64,000 nt of DNA, taken from Pseudomonas sp. GD04091 (lineage in GTDB: Bacteria > Pseudomonadota > Gammaproteobacteria > Pseudomonadales > Pseudomonadaceae). The notes beneath the pieces are model-generated. The model saw only the letters and a program-made list of their open reading frames with translations, did no database searches and was not told the origin of the DNA. Both the position numbers and the translations under genes were made by a program. Position 1 is the stretch's first letter. Each line of letters opens with the position of its first letter. Location: NCBI RefSeq assembly GCF_029836165.1, contig NZ_JAOEBG010000010.1:116662-180661 (forward strand). Direction: 5' to 3'. Shown here one piece after another: positions 1 through 10,117 of this stretch.

Positions 1-959
1 AGTGGCGCGCCGCCGGCAACCCCGAGGCCGGCCTGGCCCAGGTCCTGCTGTACCGCACCCAAGGCACCTACGATCAGCACCTGGACGACGTCGAAAAGAT
101 CTGCAAGGCAGCCCTGAGCAGCACCGACATCTGCTACGTCGAACTGGCCACCGTCTACCAGAAGCGTGCCCAGCCCGACCAGCAGGCCGCCCTGCTCGAA
201 CAACTGAAAGCCGCCCATGCCCGTGGCGCCGTGCCGGCCACCCGGGTCGACAGCGTCGCCCGCGTGCTCGCCGACCGCAGCCTCGGCCAGACCGACGAGA
301 AGACCGCCAAGGATCTGCTCGAGCAGGTCGCCCCGGCCAACCCGGCCTCGTGGGTGAGCCTGGCGCAGCTGCTCTACGACTTCCCCGAGCTGGGTGACAC
401 CGACCAGTTGATGGCCTACATCGACAAGGGCCGCGAGGCCGAGCAGCCCCGCGCCGAACTGCTGCTGGGCCGCCTGTACTACGAAGGCAAGACCGTGCCG
501 GCCGACGCGCAGAAGGCGCAGCAACACCTGCAGGCCGCCGCCGACGCCGGCGAGGTCAGCGCCGACTACTACCTCGGCCAACTCTACCGCCGTGGCTACC
601 TGGGCCAGGTCGAGCCGCAGAAAGCCGTGGACCACCTGCTCGCCGCCGCCCGCGGCGGCCAGAACAGCGCCGACTACGCCCTGGCCCAACTGTTCAGCGA
701 AGGCCACGGTATCCGCAGCGAACCGACCAATGCCTGGGTATTCGCCCAACTGTCGCAGGCCAACCCGACGCCACAGTCGGCCGAACTGCTGCAACAGCTC
801 GACCAGCAACTCTCCCCTGACCAGCGCAGCCAGGCGCAGAACCTGTTGGCACAGGAAAGGCAGGCTCGCGGCAGCATGGCCCAGCGAGGCAGCAGCGCCC
901 TGGCCATCGAAGCACTGCAAGACGAGACAGACGAAGTAGACGCCGAGGACTCGCTATGA
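1..959 (+). CDS. algK: AlgK alginate export lipoprotein, C-terminal part
   Basis: The gene enters from the left edge; its frame is open from base 3, leaving about 318 C-terminal residues, so the lipoprotein signal peptide is outside the window. AlgK is an outer-membrane lipoprotein made of Sel1/TPR-like helical repeats that helps place the AlgE porin and joins it to the periplasmic part of the alginate machine. Visible repeats include [29 protein letters not shown] and [16 protein letters not shown], spaced by roughly 36 residues as in Sel1 repeats. The stop overlaps the algE start as ATGA, which points to translational coupling. Identification rests on the repeats together with the unmistakable downstream alg order. 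Confidence 0.93.
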   Translation, partial: WRAAGNPEAGLAQVLLYRTQGTYDQHLDDVEKICKAALSSTDICYVELATVYQKRAQPDQQAALLEQLKAAHARGAVPATRVDSVARVLADRSLGQTDEKTAKDLLEQVAPANPASWVSLAQLLYDFPELGDTDQLMAYIDKGREAEQPRAELLLGRLYYEGKTVPADAQKAQQHLQAAADAGEVSADYYLGQLYRRGYLGQVEPQKAVDHLLAAARGGQNSADYALAQLFSEGHGIRSEPTNAWVFAQLSQANPTPQSAELLQQLDQQLSPDQRSQAQNLLAQERQARGSMAQRGSSALAIEALQDETDEVDAEDSL

Positions 960-2434
960 CGCTCAACCCCTTCGTGAAAGCCGGCATCGGCCTGAGCTTC
1001 GCCCTGCTGTGGTCCGTCCCGACCCTCGCCCAGGAAACCGCCGTGAAGAACTTCGGCCTGGACGTGAAGATCACCGGCCAGTCGGAAGACGACCGTGACC
1101 TGGGCACCCGCTCCGGCGGCGACGTCAGCGGCCTGGGCCTGGACCTGCGTCCCTGGGTGTACGGCGAGCGCGGCAACTGGAGCGCCTTCGCCATGGGCCA
1201 GGCGGTGGCTGCCACCGACATCATCGAAACCGACACCCTGCGCCAGAACGACGATGGCACCACCAGCGACAATGGCGACGACAGCCGCAAGCCGGACAAG
1301 AGCTACCTGGCGATGCGCGAGTTCTGGATCGGCTACAGCGGCCTGACCCTCTACCCCGGCGAGCAGCTGCGCTTCGGCCGCCAGCGCCTGCGCAGCGACG
1401 ACGGCATGTGGCGTGACACCAACATCGAGGCGCTGAACTGGACCTTCGACACCACCTTGCTCAAGGCCGACCTGGGCCTGGCCCAGCGCTTCAGCGAATA
1501 CCGCACCGACCTCACCGAACTGGCCCCCGAAGACAAGGACCGCACCCACGTCTACGGCAACGTCGCCACGCAATGGACCCCAGGTCACTGGGTCGGCCTG
1601 CGCGCCCACCACACCCACGACAGCGGCAGCCTGAAAGACCCCGGCGAGAGCGTCGACGCCCTCGACAAGACCCGCACCGGCGATCTCACCTGGCTGGGCC
1701 TGGAAGCCAACAGCGACGCCTACAACTGGCGCAACGACCACACCGTCAACTATTGGGGCAGCGTCACCTGGCTGACCGGCGATCGCGACACCCTCAGCCG
1801 CCAGGCGGTGGGCGACGAGCAAGTCGCCACCGGCAAGCAGAGCGGCGACGTCAACGCCTGGGCCACCGACCTCGGCATCCGCCTGCGCCTGGATCCGCAA
1901 TGGCAGGTCGGCGCGGCCTACGCCCGGGGCAGTGGTGGCGGCGGCAGCGACGGCTCGAACAACTTCGAGCAGACCGGCCTCGAGAGCAACCGCTCCAACT
2001 TCACCGGCACCCGCTCGCGCGTGCACCGCTTCGGCGAAGCCTTCCGCGGCGAGCTGGGCAACCTGCAGGCAGCCACCCTGTTCGCCTCGTGGCAACTGCG
2101 CGACGACTACGACGCCAGCTTCATCTACCACAAGTTCTGGCGTGTCGACGGCAAGCAGAACATCGGTTCCAGCGGCATCAACGCGGTGGTCGACGACGGC
2201 GGCATCAGCCGTCCGCTGGTACAGGGCGAGAAAGACCTCGGCCAGGAGATGGACGTGGTCGTGACCAAGTACTTCAAGCAAGGCCTGCTGCCGGCCTCGA
2301 TCAGCCAGTCGATCGACGAACCCTCGGCCCTGGTGCGCCTGCGCGCCGGTGTGTTCAAGCCGGGCGATGCCTATGGCAAAGAGGCCGACTCGTACATGCA
2401 CCGCGCCTTCGTCGACGTGATCTGGCGCTACTGA
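956..2434 (+). CDS. algE: AlgE alginate outer-membrane porin
   Basis: A 492-residue outer-membrane beta-barrel that lets anionic alginate leave the cell. An N-terminal signal peptide ends near residue 26 (..SVPTLAQ). The rest is rich in aromatic and charged alternating strands, with typical stretches such as [14 protein letters not shown] and [19 protein letters not shown], and the protein ends in an aromatic strand (..FVDVIWRY) as expected for a Bam-inserted barrel. The length matches the AlgE family. It begins in the last codons of algK and algG follows after 18 bases, so it is a middle gene of the operon. Confidence 0.96.
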   Translation: MTLNPFVKAGIGLSFALLWSVPTLAQETAVKNFGLDVKITGQSEDDRDLGTRSGGDVSGLGLDLRPWVYGERGNWSAFAMGQAVAATDIIETDTLRQNDDGTTSDNGDDSRKPDKSYLAMREFWIGYSGLTLYPGEQLRFGRQRLRSDDGMWRDTNIEALNWTFDTTLLKADLGLAQRFSEYRTDLTELAPEDKDRTHVYGNVATQWTPGHWVGLRAHHTHDSGSLKDPGESVDALDKTRTGDLTWLGLEANSDAYNWRNDHTVNYWGSVTWLTGDRDTLSRQAVGDEQVATGKQSGDVNAWATDLGIRLRLDPQWQVGAAYARGSGGGGSDGSNNFEQTGLESNRSNFTGTRSRVHRFGEAFRGELGNLQAATLFASWQLRDDYDASFIYHKFWRVDGKQNIGSSGINAVVDDGGISRPLVQGEKDLGQEMDVVVTKYFKQGLLPASISQSIDEPSALVRLRAGVFKPGDAYGKEADSYMHRAFVDVIWRY

Positions 2435-2452
2435 GGCCGGGAGAGGAAACCC

Positions 2453-4009
2453 ATGAACCTGCACCCGAACCTTCGCCACAGCCTGCTCGCCAGCGCCCTG
2501 CTGCTGGCCGGCGGCCTTGCCCAGGCCGCCGAGCCGGAGATGGCCAAAGGGCTGCAACAGGCCAAGACCTACACCGTCTCCAGCGCGCCGATCGAGCCGC
2601 TGAAGATGGAACCACCCAAGCTGCCCGACCTGTCCGGCTACACCGCCCAGGCCGTGCAGAAAAAGATCGACCGCCGGCACAAGGGCAAGGTCAGCGTGCG
2701 CCGCATGCTCCAGGAAGACACCCTCAAGGAGTTCATCGGCGGCGACAACAAGGGCGCCGAATGGGTCCGTCGCCAGCACGGCATTCCCCAGGCGATCTTC
2801 GTCGATGACGGGCATGTCGACCTGGTGGAACTGAGCAGGAAAGTCCCCAGCCAGTACCTGCGCGAAACCGCGCCGGGCGTTTACCTGGCGCGCCTGCCGA
2901 TCGTGGTCGGGCGCAAGGGCGTGCTGGAGATCGACGGCAAGGTCAAGGAGCTGCGTCTGTCCGAAGAAGGCGGCTCGTTCATCGTCAACGACGGCAAGCT
3001 GTTCGTCAGCGACACCCAGGTGACCGGCTGGCGCGAGCAGGCTAATGGCCCGGCGACCTTCCGCAAGCCCGACGAGTTCCGCCCGTTCCTGCTCAGCTGG
3101 GGCGGTACCGAGACCTACATCGTCAACAGCAAGATGGCCAGCTTCGGCTACGCCAAGTCCAAGTCCTACGGCGTGAGCATCTCGCAGTACACGCCGAACA
3201 TGGCCAAGCAGATGGGCCGCCCGGAGCCCACCGGCTGGATCATCGGCTCCGAGTTCAGCGACATGTGGTACGGCTTCTACTGCTACGAGACCCAGGACTT
3301 CGTGATCAAGGACTCGACCTACCGCGACAACATCGTCTACGGCATCGACCCCCACGACCGTTCGCACCGTTTGATCATCGCCGGCAACACGGTTTACGGG
3401 ACCAAGAAAAAGCACGGGATCATCGTTTCGCGTGAGGTCAACGACAGCTGGATCATCAACAACAAGAGCTACGACAACAAGCTCTCGGGCGTTGTGATCG
3501 ACCGCAACAGCGTCAACAACCTGATCGCCTACAACGAGATCTACCGCAACCACACCGACGGCATCACCCTGTACGAGAGCGGCGACAACCTGATCTGGGG
3601 CAACAAGCTGATCAACAACCGCCGCCACGGCATCCGCGTGCGCAACAGCGTGAACATTCGCCTGTACGAGAACGTCGCCATGGCCAACGGCCTGGTGGGC
3701 GTGTACGGGCACATCAAGGACCTCTCCGACACCGACCGCGACATCGCCCTCGACCCGTTCGACACCAAGGTGTCGCTGATCGTGGTCGGCGGCGAGCTGG
3801 CGGCCAACGGTTCCGGCCCACTGTCGATCGACTCGCCGCTGTCGGTGGAGCTGTACAAGGTGTCGATGCTGATGCCGCGCAAGGCCAACGGCATCAGTTT
3901 CAACGGCGTGCTCGGCGAACGCCAGGACGAAATCCTCGACCTGCTGGTACGCCAGCAGAAGGCCGTGCTGATCGACCCGGTCGAACGCCAGACCGAAATG
4001 ATCGACTAA
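2453..4009 (+). CDS. algG: AlgG mannuronan C5-epimerase
   Basis: A 518-residue periplasmic enzyme that turns D-mannuronate into L-guluronate within the polymer and also acts as a scaffold guiding alginate to AlgE. A signal peptide ends near residue 25 (..GGLAQAAEP). The C-terminal two thirds has the repeating NxxxNN / INNKSYDNKLSGVVIDRN pattern of a right-handed parallel beta-helix (CASH domain). The family's catalytic DPHDR motif is present at about residues 299-303. A ribosome-binding sequence (GGGAGAGGAAA) lies just before the ATG. The gene sits in the standard place between algE and algX. Confidence 0.97.
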   Translation: MNLHPNLRHSLLASALLLAGGLAQAAEPEMAKGLQQAKTYTVSSAPIEPLKMEPPKLPDLSGYTAQAVQKKIDRRHKGKVSVRRMLQEDTLKEFIGGDNKGAEWVRRQHGIPQAIFVDDGHVDLVELSRKVPSQYLRETAPGVYLARLPIVVGRKGVLEIDGKVKELRLSEEGGSFIVNDGKLFVSDTQVTGWREQANGPATFRKPDEFRPFLLSWGGTETYIVNSKMASFGYAKSKSYGVSISQYTPNMAKQMGRPEPTGWIIGSEFSDMWYGFYCYETQDFVIKDSTYRDNIVYGIDPHDRSHRLIIAGNTVYGTKKKHGIIVSREVNDSWIINNKSYDNKLSGVVIDRNSVNNLIAYNEIYRNHTDGITLYESGDNLIWGNKLINNRRHGIRVRNSVNIRLYENVAMANGLVGVYGHIKDLSDTDRDIALDPFDTKVSLIVVGGELAANGSGPLSIDSPLSVELYKVSMLMPRKANGISFNGVLGERQDEILDLLVRQQKAVLIDPVERQTEMID

Positions 4010-4022
4010 GGAAGCCCAGACC

Positions 4023-5468
4023 ATGACTCCACACCTGATGAAACTGCTGGGCCTGTCCGCCGCCCTCCTGGCCATCAGCCAGGGCGTGCGCGCCGAAGAC
4101 GTCAAGGCGCCGACCTTCACCGCCGAGCCCTGCTGCCAGCTGTGCCCCGAGGCCCATGACGCCAGCCGCTACACCACGCGCTACCAGCAGAACTTCACCA
4201 CCCTGGTGCAGGCCCAGGGCGACTGGCTGTTCCGTACCCGCGAAGACCTGCGCACCGAATTCGACACCACCCCGGGCGGCTACAAGCGCCTGCAGCAGGT
4301 GCATGACGCCTTCAAGAAGCGTGGCGTGGAACTGGTGGTGGTGTACCAGCCGACCCGTGGCCTGGTGAACCGCAACATGCTCAAGCCTGAAGAGAAGGCC
4401 GCCTTCGACTACCAGAAGGCGCTGCGCAACTACCAGGCCATGCTCCAGCGCTTCGCCAAGATGGGTTACAACGTGCCCGACCTGTCGCCGCTGACCAACG
4501 AGCAGCTGGCCGCAGCCGACCAGGGCAAGGACTTCTACTTCCGTGGCGACCAGCACTGGACGCCCTACGGCGCCGAGCGCGCGGCGAAGATCGTCGCCGA
4601 CACCGTGCACCAGATGCCGGCCTTCGAAGGCATCCCGCGCAAGGAATTCGAGACCCACAAGTCCGGGCGCATGGGCAAGACCGGCACCCTGCACAATGTC
4701 GCCGGCCAACTGTGCGGCACCAGCTACGCGGTGCAGTACATGGACCAGTTCGCCACCGAGCCCAAGGGCGGCGCCAGCGGCGGCGACGACCTGTTCGGCG
4801 ACGCGGGCAACGCGCAGATCACCCTGGTCGGCACCAGCCACAGCGGCAAGAACTACAACTTCGCAGGCTTCCTGGAACAGTACATCGGCGCCGACGTACT
4901 CAACGTCGCCTTCCCCGGCGGCGGCCTGGAAGGCTCGATGATCCAGTACCTGGGCAGCGAGGAGTTCCAGAACAACCCGCCGAAGATCCTGGTCTGGGAG
5001 TTCTCCCCGCTCTATCGCCTGGACCAGGAAACCATCTGGCGGCAGATCCTCGGCCTGCTCGACGACGGCTGCGACGACCGCCCCGCGCAGATGAGCGCCA
5101 GCGCCACCCTCAAGCCCGGCAAGAACGAGCTGATGGTCAACGGCAAGGGCGGCGTGATCAAGGACCTGGTCAACCGCAACCACCAGCTCGACATCAAGTT
5201 CGAGGACACCTCGGTAAAGGTGTTGCAGGCCACCCTGTGGTACCTCAACGGCCGCCACGAAGACATCAAGATCGAGAAGCCCGAGACTTCCGACACCGAC
5301 GGGCGCTTCGTCTTCCAGATGCGTGAAGACGAAGACTGGGCAGGCCAGAACCTGCTCGCCCTGGAGGTACAAGGGCCAGAAAGCGGCACGCAGAAAGTCG
5401 AAGCCAAACTCTGCAAACGCAACAACTTCGCCAGCCCCGCGCAGCACACCGCGCAGGCCGGCCAGTGA
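4023..5468 (+). CDS. algX: AlgX alginate O-acetyltransferase
   Basis: A 481-residue periplasmic protein that puts acetyl groups on mannuronate residues of alginate. A signal peptide ends at ..GVRAED. The N-terminal SGNH-like domain keeps the catalytic signatures: DxH in GDQHWTPYG (Asp about 176, His about 178) and the serine motif GTSHSGKN near residues 270-277. The C-terminal part (about 350-480) fits the carbohydrate-binding module of the family. Its DxHWTP and GTSxS motifs are shared with AlgJ in the same operon. The algL ATG follows 7 bases after the stop. Confidence 0.96.
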   Translation: MTPHLMKLLGLSAALLAISQGVRAEDVKAPTFTAEPCCQLCPEAHDASRYTTRYQQNFTTLVQAQGDWLFRTREDLRTEFDTTPGGYKRLQQVHDAFKKRGVELVVVYQPTRGLVNRNMLKPEEKAAFDYQKALRNYQAMLQRFAKMGYNVPDLSPLTNEQLAAADQGKDFYFRGDQHWTPYGAERAAKIVADTVHQMPAFEGIPRKEFETHKSGRMGKTGTLHNVAGQLCGTSYAVQYMDQFATEPKGGASGGDDLFGDAGNAQITLVGTSHSGKNYNFAGFLEQYIGADVLNVAFPGGGLEGSMIQYLGSEEFQNNPPKILVWEFSPLYRLDQETIWRQILGLLDDGCDDRPAQMSASATLKPGKNELMVNGKGGVIKDLVNRNHQLDIKFEDTSVKVLQATLWYLNGRHEDIKIEKPETSDTDGRFVFQMREDEDWAGQNLLALEVQGPESGTQKVEAKLCKRNNFASPAQHTAQAGQ

Positions 5469-5475
5469 GGCGATC

Positions 5476-6579
5476 ATGACCACCATCAGCAGCAAGACCG
5501 CACCCGCCCTGCTCGCCCTCGCCCTGTTCGGCGGCGCCGCGCAGGCCGCGCTGGTGCCGCCCCAGGGTTACTACGAGGGCATCGAAAAGCTCAAGACCAG
5601 CGACGGCAATTTCCGTTGCGAGGCGGCGCCCAGGCCCTATACCGGCGCCCTGCAGTTCCGCAGCAAGTACGAAGGCTCGGACAAGGCCCGAGCGACGCTC
5701 AATGTCGCCTCGGAAAAAGCCTTCCGCAAATCCACCGAGGACATCACCACCCTCGAGAAGGGGGTCAGCAAGATGGTCGGCCAGTACATGCGCGATGGCC
5801 GCCCGGCGCAGCTCGACTGTGCCCTGACCTGGCTCGACACCTGGGCACGCGCCGACGCGCTGATGTCCACCGACTACAACCACACCGGCAAGTCCATGCG
5901 CAAATGGGCGCTGGGCAGTCTGAGCGGTTCGTGGCTGCGCCTGAAGTTCTCCAACTCGCAGCCACTGGCCGCGCACCAGGCCGAGGCCGAGCAGATCGAG
6001 AAGTGGTTTGCCCGACTCGCGGAACAGACCGTGCGTGACTGGAGCGACCTGCCGCTGGAGAAGATCAACAACCACAGCTACTGGGCGGCCTGGTCGGTGA
6101 TGGCCACCGCCGTGGCCACGGACCGGCGCGACCTGTTCGACTGGGCGGTGAAGGAATACAAGGTCGGCGCCAACCAGGTCGACGAGCAGGGTTTCCTGCC
6201 CAACGAGATCAAGCGTCGCCAGCGCGCGCTGGCCTACCACAACTACGCCCTGCCCCCGCTGGCGATGATCGCCAGCTTCGCCCAGGCCAATGGCGTGGAC
6301 CTGCGCAAGGAAAACAACTTCGCCCTGCAGCGCCTCGGCGAAGGCGTGCTGGCCGGCGCTCGCGATCCGGTGCACTTCAACACCCGCGCCGGGGTCAAGC
6401 AGGACCTGAAAGACCTGAAGATCGACAGCAAGTACGCCTGGCTCGAGCCGTGGTGCGCGCTGTACCAGTGCGTCGGCGACACCCTCGAGCGCAAACATGA
6501 CATGCAGCCGTTCAACAGTTTCAGGCTGGGGGGCGATGTGACGCGGGTCTATGACCCGAGCGCAGAGAGCAAGAAATAG
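5476..6579 (+). CDS. algL: AlgL alginate lyase
   Basis: A 367-residue periplasmic polysaccharide lyase of family PL5 that cuts poly-mannuronate by beta-elimination and clears polymer that goes astray in the periplasm. The signal peptide runs to about residue 24 (..FGGAAQA). The active-site signature NNHSYW lies at about residues 198-203, and an alpha/alpha-toroid-like helical pattern runs through the protein. I chose the ATG at 5476 because it follows the algX stop closely and starts directly with the signal peptide; the frame is open further upstream inside algX, but without signal character. It is followed by a 214-base gap holding a REP pair. Confidence 0.96.
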   Translation: MTTISSKTAPALLALALFGGAAQAALVPPQGYYEGIEKLKTSDGNFRCEAAPRPYTGALQFRSKYEGSDKARATLNVASEKAFRKSTEDITTLEKGVSKMVGQYMRDGRPAQLDCALTWLDTWARADALMSTDYNHTGKSMRKWALGSLSGSWLRLKFSNSQPLAAHQAEAEQIEKWFARLAEQTVRDWSDLPLEKINNHSYWAAWSVMATAVATDRRDLFDWAVKEYKVGANQVDEQGFLPNEIKRRQRALAYHNYALPPLAMIASFAQANGVDLRKENNFALQRLGEGVLAGARDPVHFNTRAGVKQDLKDLKIDSKYAWLEPWCALYQCVGDTLERKHDMQPFNSFRLGGDVTRVYDPSAESKK

Positions 6580-6593
6580 GTGTCGCCTGTATT

Positions 6594-6696
6594 GGGGCCG
6601 CTTCGCGGCCCATCGCGACACAAGGCCGCTCCTACAGGGACGGCGCTAATCCTGTAGGAGCGGCCTTGTGTCGCGAAACGAGGGCGAAGCCCTCGC
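6594..6696. repeat. REP pair (BIME) between algL and algI
   Basis: Two oppositely oriented palindromic units carry the shared core CGACACAAGGCCGCTCCTA and its complement, separated by about a dozen bases. The left unit opens with a GGGGCCGCTTCGCGGCCC-type hairpin. The same core recurs at 14637-14740 and 17536-17658. It splits the alginate operon into a proximal and a distal part and would fold into a long stem in the mRNA. Confidence 0.85.
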
Positions 6697-6793
6697 CAGC
6701 AATGGTTGAGGCAACAAAGGTTTCCCCTGCATTTTCGCGGGGGGTTTGGGGGGCGCTGTGCCCCGGATGCTGTGAACAACAAGGAGAACCGGG

Positions 6794-8251
6794 ATGGTCT
6801 TCTCGTCCAACGTGTTCCTGTTCCTGTTCCTGCCGGTTTTCCTCGGCTTGTACTACGTGAGCGGGAACCGCTATCGCAACCTGCTGCTGCTGGTTGCCAG
6901 CTACATCTTCTACGCCTGGTGGCGGGTGGACTTCCTCGCCCTGTTCGCCGGGGTGACCCTGTGGAACTACTGGATCGGCCTGAAAGTCGGCGCCGCCGGC
7001 GTGCGCACCAAGCCCGCGCAGCGCTGGCTGCTGCTCGGGGTGGGCGTCGACCTGTGCATCCTCGGCTACTTCAAGTACGCCAACTTCGGGGTGGACAGCC
7101 TCAACGCCATCATCACCTCGTTCGGCCTCGAGCCGTTCATCCTCACTCACGTGCTGCTGCCGATCGGCATCTCGTTCTACATCTTCGAATCGATCAGCTA
7201 CATCATCGACGTGTACCGCGGCGACACCCCGGCCACCCGCAACCTGATCGACTTCGCGGCGTTCGTGGCGATCTTCCCGCACCTGATCGCCGGCCCCGTG
7301 CTGCGTTTCAAGGACCTGGTCGATCAGTTCAACAACCGCACCCACACCCTGGACAAGTTCTCCGAAGGCTGCACCCGCTTCATGCAGGGTTTCATCAAGA
7401 AGGTGTTCATCGCCGACACCCTGGCGGTGGTCGCCGACCACTGCTTCGCCCTCGAGAACCCGACCACCGGCGATGCCTGGCTCGGCGCCCTGGCCTACAC
7501 CGCACAGCTGTACTTCGACTTCTCCGGCTACAGCGACATGGCCATCGGCCTGGGCCTGATGATGGGCTTCCGCTTCATGGAGAACTTCAAGCAGCCGTAC
7601 ATCAGCCAGTCGATCACCGAGTTCTGGCGGCGCTGGCACATCAGCCTGTCGACCTGGCTGCGCGACTACCTGTACATCACCCTGGGCGGCAACCGCAAAG
7701 GCACCTTCAACACCTACCGCAACCTGTTCCTGACCATGCTGCTGGGCGGGCTGTGGCACGGCGCCAACTTCACCTACATCCTCTGGGGCGCCTGGCACGG
7801 CATGTGGCTGGCGATCGAACGCGCGCTGGGCCTGGACACCAACCCGCAGCGCTTCAACCCGGTGAAGTGGGCCTTCACCTTCCTGCTGGTGGTGGTCGGC
7901 TGGGTGATCTTCCGCGCCGAGAACCTGCACGTGGCCGCACGCATGTACGGCGCCATGTTCAGCTTCGGCGACTGGCAGCTGTCGGAGCTCAACCGCGCCA
8001 ACCTCACCGGCCTGCAGGTGGCCACGCTGATCGTCGCCTACCTGAGCCTGGCGTACTTCGGCCTGCGCGACTTCTACCGCAACGCCACCCCCGCGCCCCA
8101 GGCCACCCCGGTGCAGGTCAACGCCGACGGTTCGGTGGGCCTGGACTGGACGCGGATCATGACCCGCGCCCTGGTGCTGCTGCTGTTCGTCGCCTCGGTG
8201 CTCAAGCTCTCGGCGCAGAGCTACTCGCCGTTCCTCTACTTCCAGTTCTGA
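6794..8251 (+). CDS. algI: AlgI membrane-bound O-acyltransferase for alginate
   Basis: A 485-residue polytopic inner-membrane protein of the MBOAT family. It moves acetyl groups across the membrane for use by AlgJ and AlgX. About ten or more hydrophobic segments are visible, starting at residue 5 (VFLFLFLPVFLGLYY). The MBOAT histidines are kept: FWRRWHISLSTWLRDYLYI around residue 280-295 and the catalytic WHGAN motif with His at position 322. A ribosome-binding site (AAGGAGAA) precedes the ATG. It is the first gene after the REP pair, and algJ follows after 10 bases. Confidence 0.97.
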   Translation: MVFSSNVFLFLFLPVFLGLYYVSGNRYRNLLLLVASYIFYAWWRVDFLALFAGVTLWNYWIGLKVGAAGVRTKPAQRWLLLGVGVDLCILGYFKYANFGVDSLNAIITSFGLEPFILTHVLLPIGISFYIFESISYIIDVYRGDTPATRNLIDFAAFVAIFPHLIAGPVLRFKDLVDQFNNRTHTLDKFSEGCTRFMQGFIKKVFIADTLAVVADHCFALENPTTGDAWLGALAYTAQLYFDFSGYSDMAIGLGLMMGFRFMENFKQPYISQSITEFWRRWHISLSTWLRDYLYITLGGNRKGTFNTYRNLFLTMLLGGLWHGANFTYILWGAWHGMWLAIERALGLDTNPQRFNPVKWAFTFLLVVVGWVIFRAENLHVAARMYGAMFSFGDWQLSELNRANLTGLQVATLIVAYLSLAYFGLRDFYRNATPAPQATPVQVNADGSVGLDWTRIMTRALVLLLFVASVLKLSAQSYSPFLYFQF

Positions 8252-8261
8252 GACCCCGACC

Positions 8262-9419
8262 ATGAACCGGACACTTCGCATCACCTATTCGCTGTCGTTC
8301 ATGGGCCTGCTGGTCGGCCTGGGCGCCTGGTCCATCGGTGGGCTGGACAGCTTCAACCGCACCGGGCAGATGACCCTGCTCGACGGCAAGCTGGCCAAGG
8401 CCGCCGAAACCCACTACGACGAACAGTTCCCGATCAAGCGCATCGGTACCAACCTGTGGGCCGCGATGGACTTCAAGCTGTTCAACGAAGGCCGCCCCGG
8501 CGTGGTGCTGGGCCGTGAGCAGTGGCTGTTCACCGACGAGGAATTCAAGCCCAGCGCCGACGCCGAGCAACAGATGCAGGACAACCTGGCGCTGGTGCGC
8601 GGCATCCGCGACACCCTGCAGCGCCACGGCAGCCAGCTGGTGCTGGCGATCGTGCCGGCCAAGGCACGGCTGTATGCCGAGTACATCGGCAAGGAAACGC
8701 CTGCCAGCCTGCACGACGACCTGTTCAACCGCTTCCATGCCCAGGTGCGCCAGGCCAACGTGTTCGCCCCCGACCTGCTGGCACCGCTGGAACAAGCCAA
8801 GGCGCGCGGCCAGGTGTTCCTGCGTACCGACACGCACTGGACACCGATGGGCGCCGAAGTGGTCGCCCAGACACTGGCCGAGGCGGTCAACCGCCAGAGC
8901 CTGCTCAGTGGCGAGCCGCGGGCCTTCATCACCGAAGCCGGCGCCACCGCGCCGTACAAGGGCGACCTGACCAACTTCCTGCCCCTCGACCCACTGTTCA
9001 GCAACCTGTTGCCGACCCCGGACAACCTGCAACAGCGCAAGACCCTTGCGGTGCAAGCCGAGGGCGAAGCGGGCGACGCGCTGTTCGCCGACAGCCAGAT
9101 CCCGGTGGCGCTGGTGGGCACCAGCTACAGCGCCAACCCGCACTGGAACTTCCTCGGCGCGCTGCAGCAGGCCCTGCGCAGCGACGTCGCCAGCTACGCC
9201 GAGGACGGCCATGGCCCGCTGCTGCCGATGCTCAAGTACCTGCAAAGCGACGCCTTCAAGAACGCCCCGCCACAGGTCGTGGTGTGGGAATTCCCCGAAC
9301 GTTATCTGCCAATGAAGAACGACCTCAGCGCCTTCGATCCGCAGTGGATCGCGCAGCTGAAGAACTCCCGCAAATCCGAAGAAAACCTGGCCCTGTCGTC
9401 CAATCGGACGGACCACTGA
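8262..9419 (+). CDS. algJ: AlgJ alginate O-acetylase
   Basis: A 385-residue SGNH-like acetyltransferase anchored to the inner membrane by an uncleaved N-terminal helix (residues about 8-26, YSLSFMGLLVGLGAWSIGG). The catalytic residues known for AlgJ are all present: Asp190 and His192 in RTDTHWTPMG, and Ser288 in VGTSYS. It works with AlgI and AlgF in the acetylation branch of alginate synthesis and resembles AlgX in its catalytic half. It is tightly packed between algI and algF. Confidence 0.96.
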   Translation: MNRTLRITYSLSFMGLLVGLGAWSIGGLDSFNRTGQMTLLDGKLAKAAETHYDEQFPIKRIGTNLWAAMDFKLFNEGRPGVVLGREQWLFTDEEFKPSADAEQQMQDNLALVRGIRDTLQRHGSQLVLAIVPAKARLYAEYIGKETPASLHDDLFNRFHAQVRQANVFAPDLLAPLEQAKARGQVFLRTDTHWTPMGAEVVAQTLAEAVNRQSLLSGEPRAFITEAGATAPYKGDLTNFLPLDPLFSNLLPTPDNLQQRKTLAVQAEGEAGDALFADSQIPVALVGTSYSANPHWNFLGALQQALRSDVASYAEDGHGPLLPMLKYLQSDAFKNAPPQVVVWEFPERYLPMKNDLSAFDPQWIAQLKNSRKSEENLALSSNRTDH

Positions 9420-9435
9420 AGAGAGGAACACGCAC

Positions 9436-10083
9436 ATGACCAACAAGACTTCCATCGCCAAGGCCCTGACCCTCGCGGCCGGCCTGTCCCTGGCCTCGAT
9501 GCAGGCGTTCGCCGGCGCCGACGCCGCCCTCTATGGCCCGAGCGCACCGAAAGGCTCGACCTTCGTGCGCCTGTACAACGCCGCCAGCAGCCCGACCGCC
9601 GCCGCTGTCGGCAATACCCAGATCAAGCAGGTCGGAGCCCAGGCCAGCAGCGACTTCAGCTTCCTGCCCGGGGGTGACTACACCGCCCAGGTCGGCGGCA
9701 AGAGCGTCCCGGTCAAGCTGGCCGCCGACAAGTACTACACCCTGGTCAACAACAGCAGCGGCAACCCGCAACTGATCGAAGAACCACCGTTCAAGAACAA
9801 GCAGAAGGCCCTGGTCCGCGTGCAGAACCTCAGCGACCAGGCGCTGACCCTGAAGACCGCCGACGGCAAGACCGAAGTGGTCAAGCCGGTGGCCGCCAAG
9901 GGCCGCGGCGAGCGTGAAATCAATCCGGTCAAGGTCAACCTTGCCCTGTATGCAGGCGACAAGAAAGTCGGCGACGTCAAGCCCGTCGCCCTGGAGCGCG
10001 GCGAAGCCGCGGTGCTGTACGTCACCGGTTCCGGCAGCAGCCTGTCGCCGGTGTGGGTCACCCGTCCCGTAGCCACCAACTGA
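9436..10083 (+). CDS. algF: AlgF alginate acetylation accessory protein
   Basis: A 215-residue periplasmic protein with a clear signal peptide (..LASMQAFAGAD, cleavage near residue 28). The mature part is beta-rich, with two similar halves (FVRLYNAASS.. near residue 42 and ALVRVQNLSDQ near 124), in line with two small beta-sandwich domains. AlgF is needed for alginate acetylation together with AlgI and AlgJ but has no clear catalytic residues. A strong ribosome-binding site (GAGAGGAA) precedes it. Position and length match the family. Confidence 0.95.
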   Translation: MTNKTSIAKALTLAAGLSLASMQAFAGADAALYGPSAPKGSTFVRLYNAASSPTAAAVGNTQIKQVGAQASSDFSFLPGGDYTAQVGGKSVPVKLAADKYYTLVNNSSGNPQLIEEPPFKNKQKALVRVQNLSDQALTLKTADGKTEVVKPVAAKGRGEREINPVKVNLALYAGDKKVGDVKPVALERGEAAVLYVTGSGSSLSPVWVTRPVATN

Positions 10084-10117
10084 TTCCTGCCTCTTACGAC
10101 CTTATTGGAGAAACGAC

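Noticed and set aside
674..4120. 1148-codon open frame antisense to algK, algE and algG
   Set aside because: It mirrors the GC-rich third codon positions of the real genes, has low-complexity Val/Ala/Asp-rich translation, and matches no family.
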